Source: PALSA-270 sp963770915 (GTDB lineage Bacteria > Acidobacteriota > Terriglobia > Terriglobales > Acidobacteriaceae). From it: a stretch of DNA of 64,000 nucleotides. The stretch's first letter is position 1. Each line of letters begins with the position of its first letter. Location: positions 248,001 through 312,000 of the forward strand of contig CAVYRG010000002.1 in the NCBI GenBank assembly GCA_963770915.1, given 5' to 3'. A program made the position numbers and the translations under genes. The notes beneath the pieces were generated by a model. It did not search any database and had not been told where the DNA came from. It was given only the letters and a program-made list of their open reading frames with translations. Shown one piece after another: positions 57,727-64,000 of this stretch.

Positions 57727-59343
57727 CTAAAAATCCAGCCGGCTGGCAGAATCTTCGATTCGATCCGGAAAATCACGGCTGCCAAAGCTGCGAAAGTCTT
57801 TTACGTCGCGCAGAGCATACGCCGCAGTTCCCTTGCCTGCTTTCACGCGAAACAAATCCACGCCTTCGACATCGGCGATCCAGAAGGCAGGGCGAGCGTC
57901 AGGTTTTTCCGTGGCAATCTCTACGTTGCTGAACTCGAGATTGCGGGCATGGCGCAGAAAAAGCCCTCGCGCCGGCAGCGTGCCAAACATAGTGGCTTCC
58001 GGGTAGCCATTTTCCTTTTCTGGCGGATCGAGATCAGCCCATTCCTTTGTGCCGCCGCCAAGTTGATGAAGGTAAACATCAGAAATCTTGATGTCCTCAA
58101 CCAAACTGCCGGGCACGCCGCTGATGATCGAAGGATATTCCGCTACCGCGTTCGAACTTACGATGTTGCTCAAGACAATGCGCTTCATCGAACCCGGCAC
58201 CATCCCTGCGGGTCCGCGCATGCGAGTTCCCAGGCGCAGAAATATCGGCGAATGCACCATGCCGCGCATGGTGAGGTTGCTGATGGTGATGTCTTCCATC
58301 TGGGCGCCGTCCACCGTTTCCAGCGCCAACCCACGGCAACCCTCGAAGATGCAGTTGGAGATGGTGATGTTCTTAAAGCCGCCATTGGATTCCGTTCCGC
58401 ACTTGATGCGCCCGACCGGAGCCCGTGAGCCGAGCGGGTACTGCATGCGCTTGAATTCGCCGCTCAGCAGCGTGCCATAGTCATAGATGCCGGTGACGTA
58501 GCAGTCGGAAATCGTGACGTTCTCGGTGGTCCGGGCAAAACCCAGCGCGTAAGAGCTTTTCGGAACGATGGCGTCATCCCAGGGCGAATTGACGCTGCAG
58601 TTCGAGACGTGGACATTGCGGCAGCAATCGATGTCCATGCCGTCGCGGTTGGTGTCGATGGTAAGGCCATCGATGGTCACGCTATCGACGCCGCTCAGAA
58701 GAATTGCGAAATGGCCGCACGCCAACATAGAAAAATCGCGCAGCTGCACATTGCGGCAGTTCTTCAGCGCAATGGCCTTGTTTCCCACGCCGGGGCTCTC
58801 GGCCAGCGGCTTTTCATTCTTTTCTCCGCGGCTGAGCCCCTTGCCCCAGATAAGGCCAGTGCCAAGGATGCTGATGTCATGCAGATCCTCGCCCCAGAGA
58901 AGGCTGTTGCGCCAATGGTTGTGACCGAAATCCTGGAATTGCTCCCACGGCTGGGGCGGTCCGGCGGGATCATATCCGCCGCTTGTGGTTCCTTCCGCAG
59001 GAACGGAGGCGGCAAGAATAGTCGCCCCGGCGTCGAGGTACAGCGTGACCGAGCTCTTCAGGCGGATGGAATAACTGAGATAGGTTCCGGCCGGGAAATG
59101 CACGGTCCCGCCGCCTGCCGCAGCCGCCTGTTCAATGGCTCGGTTGATGGCCGGGGAGTCGAGAGTTTTGCCGTCGCCCTCCGCGCCAAAAGCATGAACA
59201 TCGAACCAGCCCGCCTCAGGGGGATGACCCGTGGTAGCCGGAGAGGATTTCGGTCGCGTTTTGGCGAAGCCCGAGGCGGAAGTAAGTCCTGCCGCGAGGC
59301 TGGCAAAGAGGAAGTCCTTTCGCGTCATTCCATTGGAAAACAC
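57727..59343 (-). CDS. Polygalacturonase-like GH28 glycosidase
   Basis: 538 residues from GTG 59343, which has AGGAGG 5 bases upstream. N-terminal export signal TRKDFLFASLAAGLTSASG (Tat-like, with only RK). The parallel beta-helix GH28 fold shows FDVHAFGAEGDGKTLDSPAI, TIDTNRDGMDIDCCRNVHV, the catalytic Asp pair SPWDDAIVPKS and the substrate loop VGRIKCGTES. The GHG motif is not obvious, so it belongs to a divergent subfamily acting on pectin-type chains. The exact linkage is not predicted. Divergent from the TonB-dependent receptor. Confidence 0.85.
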   Translation of the reverse strand: MFSNGMTRKDFLFASLAAGLTSASGFAKTRPKSSPATTGHPPEAGWFDVHAFGAEGDGKTLDSPAINRAIEQAAAAGGGTVHFPAGTYLSYSIRLKSSVTLYLDAGATILAASVPAEGTTSGGYDPAGPPQPWEQFQDFGHNHWRNSLLWGEDLHDISILGTGLIWGKGLSRGEKNEKPLAESPGVGNKAIALKNCRNVQLRDFSMLACGHFAILLSGVDSVTIDGLTIDTNRDGMDIDCCRNVHVSNCSVNSPWDDAIVPKSSYALGFARTTENVTISDCYVTGIYDYGTLLSGEFKRMQYPLGSRAPVGRIKCGTESNGGFKNITISNCIFEGCRGLALETVDGAQMEDITISNLTMRGMVHSPIFLRLGTRMRGPAGMVPGSMKRIVLSNIVSSNAVAEYPSIISGVPGSLVEDIKISDVYLHQLGGGTKEWADLDPPEKENGYPEATMFGTLPARGLFLRHARNLEFSNVEIATEKPDARPAFWIADVEGVDLFRVKAGKGTAAYALRDVKDFRSFGSRDFPDRIEDSASRLDF

Positions 59344-59573
59344 ATTTCCTCCTGGATTCGGAAACGGTTCATCCTACGCCCGCAAACGAGGCGCGGCCAA
59401 CTCAATTCCGGCTGTGTTCTTAGATAATTGCCGCTTTCCGATGAGCGCCAAAGATAGAGCTTGACAAGCACCGCGGCATTATCCTAGCGTCTGCGACGTT
59501 TCAATGGGTAAGTAATTTCAAAACAACAACGCGCGGACGCAAACTCTTGCGCCTTTTGTGGGAGGTCACTGCA

Positions 59574-62500
59574 ATGACTACGCTCTGCGAAACCCGGCAG
59601 TCCCTTGATCGCCTTGGTTCCTTCAACTCGCCGCAAGCCGCCATTGCCAGGCCGCCGCGGGTATCCCGTCGGCTTTGGGTTCTTGTTACCGCGGCGGCGA
59701 TCTTGGCCTCCCAACAAGCTGTGGCGCAAGGCTATGGCAGCATAAGTGGAGTGATCAGTGATCCTTCCGGCGCCGCGGTCGCCGGCGCCAAAGTTACCGC
59801 GACGCAGGCCGCTACTGGCACGGCGACGGTGACGACCACCGGCGGGGACGGCACTTATGTTTTTCCATCCCTGCGGCCGGCCCAGTACAACATTTCGGCG
59901 TCCATGTCGGGCTTCTCGACCTATGTGCAGAACGGACTGGTGCTGCAGGCAGACGGGGCACTGAACGTAAACATCGCACTGAAAGTGGGCCAAACCAGCG
60001 AGACGGTGACCGTGAGCGCCGAGGCTGCGCAGGTGGATACTTCTTCGCCAACCTTGTCGCAAGTGGTGTCTCAGCGATCGGTCAACGATCTGCCCCTCAA
60101 CGGCCGCAACGCGGCTTCGCTCACGACGCTGGTTGCTGGCGTCGTAGTAGCGCCGAACGCGCAGGCGGATCAGGGAAGCACGAAGACGTTCCCGGTGGTG
60201 GTCGCGGTCAGCGCCAACGGCACCCGAGTGGGCCAGACGGCGTACCTGCTGGATGGCGGCAACAACGTCGATGAGTACACCAACGTCAACGCGCCCTTCC
60301 CCTTTCCCGATGCTATTCAGGAATTCAGCGTGCAGACCAGCAATTACGCCGCCGAATATGGCCAGAACGCCGGCGGCGTGGTCAACATCGTCACCAAGAG
60401 CGGCACCAGCCAGTACCACGGAGACCTGTTTGAGTACGTCCGCAACCGGATATTCAATGCCTCCCCGTGGTTTAGCTCGACCCACACCGTGGACCCGCAG
60501 AAGAGAAATCAGTTTGGCGGCACCTTTGGCGGGCCGCTGAAGCTGCCCGGCGTCTCCACTCCCCATTCTTTCTTTTTTGGCGGATACCAACAGACCATTC
60601 TTCGCAACAACGCTTTGACCTCATCTGCGGCATTTGTTCCCACGGCAGCGGAGCTCGCGGGAACCTTTCCGGGATGCTTGAAAAACCCATTCACTGGTGT
60701 CCTCTACGACGCCGCGTGCACAGGTGCAGGCCCGACCACAATTGATCCCAACACCTTCGACAAAACATCTTTAGCGTTGCTGCAATACCTGCCGCAGGGC
60801 GACCCGACCACGGGCGCCGTCTTCTTCAAAAAGCCAATCCAACAGAATCTTGAAGAGGCAGTAGGCAAGTTTGACCAGGACATTGGCTCGAAGGACCGTT
60901 TGTCGGCGCGATATTACTACGACCGCTACCACAACGGAGGCGTACTGGACCTGAAGAATCTGTTTACCTACTCGGACCAGGCGACCATCACTTATCAGAA
61001 TTTTCTGCTGTCGGAAACCCACACCTTCTCCGACCGCATTTTGAACAACTTCATCGTCAGCTATCAGCGCGAGGCTTCCGGCCGGGGCCCGCTCTCCGGG
61101 GGCATCAGCGCTGCCACTTTGGGATCGCAGCTTTGGCAGCCGGCATTCCCGCAAATCAATCAAATCATCGTCCAGGGAGGCGCTGTCTTTAACATCGGCG
61201 ATAACCCGGCGGCCACCTTCCACCGTTTCAACTACACCCTCAGCGACGATGTTCATTTGGTCTACGGAGCCCACAGCCTGGCCTTTGGCGGCCACGCCGA
61301 ACTCGCCCATGTGGACATTAACAATCTGTTCCGCCAGCCGGGTGTCTTCAGCTTTGGAACGGCCTCAGGACTGGGAATGGCGGATTTTCTGCTCGGTTAC
61401 TTGAACTCGTTTGGGCAGGCTTCTGGACAGTTCTTCAACAACCGCGGCCATTTCTACGGACTCTATGGTCAAGACACGTGGAAGGCAACGCGCAGATTGA
61501 CGTTGACGTTTGGGCTGCGCTGGGAGCCGTTCATTCCCTGGAACGAAGTCCAGAACCGTATGGGTAAGTTCAGTCCCACCGCCTTCGCAGCGGGCACGCA
61601 CTCGACCGTGTTTCCCAACGCGCCAGCCGGCTTGCTCTTTGACGGCGACCCGAGCGTAATCCACGAGGGGATCCGCCACGTCTGGACCGACTTCATGCCT
61701 CGTGTAGGCTTTGCCTGGGACGTCTTTGGAGATGGCAAGACCAGCGTGCGGGGCGGCGCCGGGTCGTTTTACGACACCCGCTTGAGCAGCGTGTTCAACA
61801 ACATTTTTTCCAACGGTTCGCCGTTTGTCACTCAGGTTTCCTTTTCCCAGAACGCGGGAGTGGCAGCTGGGACGGCAGCGACTTTCACCAACCCCTATCA
61901 GAGCGTAGCCAATCCATTCCCGGCGCCGCAACCTCCCCCCAACAACAGTATTCTCCCGGTGCAGAACTACCTGACCTTCGATCCCTATCACCAATTTGAA
62001 GTTCCGCAGATTTTCTCCTGGAACTTGGCGCTGGAGCGCCAGGTAACGAGCAGCGCGGTGGCGCGAATCGCCTATGTCGGATCCGCGGGCGAGCACCTGT
62101 GGGTACCGCTCGAACTCAACCCGACCACGTACAACGCCACCACCAATACCACATCCGCGCGCGCTTACGCACCGACGTATACGCAACCCATTACCGAAGC
62201 CAACTACGGCGCCAATACGAACTACCATTCGCTGCAAACCTCGTTTGAGCAGCGCCTGCACCATGGCCTTTCCGTGCTGGCCAACTACACTTGGTCGAAG
62301 GCGCTGGATGATCTGCCCTACAACGCCAGCGTGACCGCAATTGGCTCCAACGGATCGTATGTCATGCCGTATTACTTGCCCAACTACCGGAGCCTGGACT
62401 ACGGCCCCTCCGACTTTGACCACCGCAACGTGCTCTCGCTCAGCTACACCTGGGAGTTCCCCAAGGCTAGCGGGTTGGGAGCCTTCGGCTACGTCGTGAA

Positions 62501-62993
62501 CGGATGGCAGACAAACGGCATCTTCCAGTTCCGCAGCGGCGATCCTCTCACGATTGTTTCCAATGCGAACAACAACTCTCAGACCGATCAACTGCGCGAC
62601 CGGGCCGTGTTTACCGGCGGGAATGCCTATGGCAGCAACGCCTGCTCAGGGTCGGCCCCATGCAAGTCGTTCCTGAACCAGGCGGCGTTCACTACCGCTC
62701 CCCTAGGCAGTTTCGGCAACGTCAAGAAGGGCTCGTTTGTCGGCCCCCAATATGCCGATTTCGATCTGAGCGTGATGCGTCACTTTAACTTCACGGAGCG
62801 GTGGAGGATGGAGTTCCGCGCGGAGTTCTTCAACGTTCTGAACCATCCCAACTTCGGAGATCCAAACACAGGTTCTAGCACCAATAATACCAACACCGGA
62901 TTCGGCCGCATTACCAGCCAAGCCACCAGCAACGGAAGTAGCACCAGTTACGATCCACGCATCGGGCAGCTTTCACTCAAGCTGTACTTCTGA
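59574..62993 (+). CDS. Oar-like TonB-dependent receptor with carboxypeptidase-regulatory-like domain
   Basis: 1139 residues from ATG 59574, which has GGGAGG 9 bases upstream. Signal peptide LWVLVTAAAILASQQAVAQ. Residues about 53-140 form the carboxypeptidase-regulatory-like (Ig-like) domain: YGSISGVISDPSGAAVAGAK, GDGTYVFPSLRPAQYNI. Then the plug (VNDLPLNGRNAASL) and a 22-stranded-type barrel, ending with LSLKLYF, an aromatic C-terminus as needed for outer-membrane assembly. Such receptors are numerous in acidobacteria and take up oligosaccharides. Its position between pectin- and xylan-acting genes suggests plant-glycan products, an inference. The 230-base gap to GH28 holds a TTGACA at 59461-59466 without a clear -10. 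Confidence 0.9.
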   Translation: MTTLCETRQSLDRLGSFNSPQAAIARPPRVSRRLWVLVTAAAILASQQAVAQGYGSISGVISDPSGAAVAGAKVTATQAATGTATVTTTGGDGTYVFPSLRPAQYNISASMSGFSTYVQNGLVLQADGALNVNIALKVGQTSETVTVSAEAAQVDTSSPTLSQVVSQRSVNDLPLNGRNAASLTTLVAGVVVAPNAQADQGSTKTFPVVVAVSANGTRVGQTAYLLDGGNNVDEYTNVNAPFPFPDAIQEFSVQTSNYAAEYGQNAGGVVNIVTKSGTSQYHGDLFEYVRNRIFNASPWFSSTHTVDPQKRNQFGGTFGGPLKLPGVSTPHSFFFGGYQQTILRNNALTSSAAFVPTAAELAGTFPGCLKNPFTGVLYDAACTGAGPTTIDPNTFDKTSLALLQYLPQGDPTTGAVFFKKPIQQNLEEAVGKFDQDIGSKDRLSARYYYDRYHNGGVLDLKNLFTYSDQATITYQNFLLSETHTFSDRILNNFIVSYQREASGRGPLSGGISAATLGSQLWQPAFPQINQIIVQGGAVFNIGDNPAATFHRFNYTLSDDVHLVYGAHSLAFGGHAELAHVDINNLFRQPGVFSFGTASGLGMADFLLGYLNSFGQASGQFFNNRGHFYGLYGQDTWKATRRLTLTFGLRWEPFIPWNEVQNRMGKFSPTAFAAGTHSTVFPNAPAGLLFDGDPSVIHEGIRHVWTDFMPRVGFAWDVFGDGKTSVRGGAGSFYDTRLSSVFNNIFSNGSPFVTQVSFSQNAGVAAGTAATFTNPYQSVANPFPAPQPPPNNSILPVQNYLTFDPYHQFEVPQIFSWNLALERQVTSSAVARIAYVGSAGEHLWVPLELNPTTYNATTNTTSARAYAPTYTQPITEANYGANTNYHSLQTSFEQRLHHGLSVLANYTWSKALDDLPYNASVTAIGSNGSYVMPYYLPNYRSLDYGPSDFDHRNVLSLSYTWEFPKASGLGAFGYVVNGWQTNGIFQFRSGDPLTIVSNANNNSQTDQLRDRAVFTGGNAYGSNACSGSAPCKSFLNQAAFTTAPLGSFGNVKKGSFVGPQYADFDLSVMRHFNFTERWRMEFRAEFFNVLNHPNFGDPNTGSSTNNTNTGFGRITSQATSNGSSTSYDPRIGQLSLKLYF

Positions 62994-63089
62994 TGTTTTC
63001 GAATTGAGGGGTAAACGAACAGTGCGGATGAGAATCCGCACTGCTCTTTCTTTGGCGTACACTCGCAGCCGTGGAGGATCGGGAAAGCG

Positions 63090-64000
63090 ATGCTCACTCG
63101 CCGCGAACTCTTTATTTCCGGGTTGAAGATGGGAGCCGGGCTAACAGCCAGCTCTGTCGCCGCAGGCCTGCTTACCGGCTGCCCGCATCAAGCTCACGGC
63201 AGCCCGCCCAACGTGCCGGCGGCGGAGCGCATCACCCGGCGCGCCTCGCTTCGTGCCCACGCGGCCGCCCACGGCTTGCTGATGGGGGCGGCGGTCAATG
63301 TACGCATTCTGAATTCGGAACCGGACTACGCCCGCACCCTGGCCGAGCAATTCAATTTGGTGGTCGCCGAGAATGCCATGAAGTGGGGACCGCTGCGCCC
63401 GGCGCCCGATCGCTACAACTTCGAGGAGGCCGACCAATTGGTGGCCTTCGCAGCGCAGCACAATATGAGAGTCCGCGGCCACAACCTCTGCTGGCACGAA
63501 AACATTCCCGCGTGGTTCGCCAGCACAGTAACGAAAGAAAATGCGCGCCAGTTCCTGACCGACCACATCATGACCGTGGCCGGCCGCTATAAGGGCAAGA
63601 TACAGTCCTGGGACGTGGTGAACGAAGCCATCCTCCCCAAGGATGGGCGCGACGATGGTTTGCGTAAGTCCCCATGGTTCGAGCTACTGGGGCCGGAGTA
63701 CATCGATATCGCCTTTCGCGCGGCGCGGCAGGCCGATCCGAACGCCCTGCTCACGTACAACGACTATGGAATCGAGTACGACAGTGATGAAGACGAACAG
63801 AAGCGCGGCTTCGTGCTGCAGCTGCTTCGCCGTATGAAGGCGGATAACGTTCCGCTGGACGCGCTTGGCATCCAGTCGCACATCAAGGCCGGATCTCCCT
63901 ACAAGTTCGGCAAGGGAATTCGCGATTTCATGGCTGGCGCACGCGAGATGGGCCTTGAGATCTATCTGACGGAACTCGACGTCAATGAAGACGACCTGCC
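63090..64000 (+). CDS. Tat-exported lipoprotein GH10 endo-xylanase (partial, 3' end outside window)
   Basis: 303 codons visible from ATG 63090. The N-terminus MLTRRELFISGLKMGAG has a twin-arginine signal and continues to a lipobox, LLTGC (Cys31), so it is probably exported folded and lipid-anchored. GH10 landmarks: NLVVAENAMKWGPLRP, MRVRGHNLCWHENIP, acid/base Glu179 in SWDVVNEA, IQSHIKAG, and the nucleophile Glu in LTELDVNEDDL near residue 297, at the window edge. It differs clearly from the GH10 protein at 6.8 kb (different signal, longer insertion). It follows the TonB-dependent receptor in the same direction after 96 bases. Confidence 0.93.
   Translation, partial: MLTRRELFISGLKMGAGLTASSVAAGLLTGCPHQAHGSPPNVPAAERITRRASLRAHAAAHGLLMGAAVNVRILNSEPDYARTLAEQFNLVVAENAMKWGPLRPAPDRYNFEEADQLVAFAAQHNMRVRGHNLCWHENIPAWFASTVTKENARQFLTDHIMTVAGRYKGKIQSWDVVNEAILPKDGRDDGLRKSPWFELLGPEYIDIAFRAARQADPNALLTYNDYGIEYDSDEDEQKRGFVLQLLRRMKADNVPLDALGIQSHIKAGSPYKFGKGIRDFMAGAREMGLEIYLTELDVNEDDL

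Noticed and set aside
59461..59489. TTGACA as -35 of the TonB-dependent receptor gene
   Set aside because: At 16-18 bases downstream there is no acceptable -10; TATCCT lies only 13 bases away.

Overview
The window looks like chromosomal DNA of an Acidobacteriota bacterium (Terriglobia or a close relative). This is inferred from several features together: a single-chain LptF-LptG fusion, an Oar-type TonB-dependent receptor with an N-terminal carboxypeptidase-regulatory-like domain, a bacillithiol gene (bshC), YVTN beta-propeller and DUF3617 secreted proteins, a bactofilin, several Tat-exported glycosidases, and moderately high GC. I see no phage, insertion sequence, CRISPR array or replication origin. 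Most of the window is ordinary housekeeping and accessory DNA.

Layout. 1-6.4 kb: a type IV pilus operon read leftward (pilB, pilT, pilC, pilS and the receiver domain of a PilR-like regulator cut by the window edge). 6.8-11.6 kb, rightward: a secreted GH10 xylanase and an NtrY/NtrX-type two-component pair. 11.6-17.8 kb, mostly leftward: a hydroxyacid dehydrogenase, gpmI overlapped by a hicBA-type toxin-antitoxin pair, an orphan Phd-type antitoxin, enolase and a methyltransferase. 18.2-23.4 kb: an unknown secreted protein, then a divergent glycan pair (GH57 enzyme and a frameshifted branching-enzyme gene, glgB). 23.5-28.2 kb: a tiny ORF, an ICMT-like methyltransferase, the LptFG fusion and a YVTN lipoprotein. 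28.4-31.2 kb: a CpxA/CpxR/CpxP-like envelope-stress module whose divergent promoter region carries a perfect GTAAA-N5-GTAAA repeat. 31.2-37.7 kb: an ABC exporter, a methyltransferase/flavoprotein pair, a bactofilin and secreted unknowns. 37.7-46.4 kb: an OSBS/NAAAR enzyme, MazG, GDPD, bshC, GNAT, SPFH and DoxX-like genes. 46.4-47.9 kb: a PIN toxin coupled to an unrecognised partner, then tmRNA (ssrA). 48.2-55.7 kb: a membrane-fused spermidine-synthase-like protein, a PQQ-type dehydrogenase with a haem c domain, a multicopper oxidase preceded by a chrA remnant, and an SDR. 55.9-64 kb: tRNA-Leu(GAG) and a carbohydrate-uptake locus (six-hairpin glycosidase, GH28, TonB-dependent receptor, GH10 xylanase cut by the window edge).

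Functionally the window combines surface motility, envelope maintenance (Lpt, Cpx-like, bactofilin, SPFH), lower glycolysis and glycogen turnover, thiol chemistry and plant-polysaccharide use. No block is clearly a new system. The points most worth a second look are the PIN/unknown-partner operon with its upstream pentamer repeat, the TA pair coupled to gpmI, the NtrX homologue with an altered sigma-54 loop, the Cpx-like boxes, and the split glgB.
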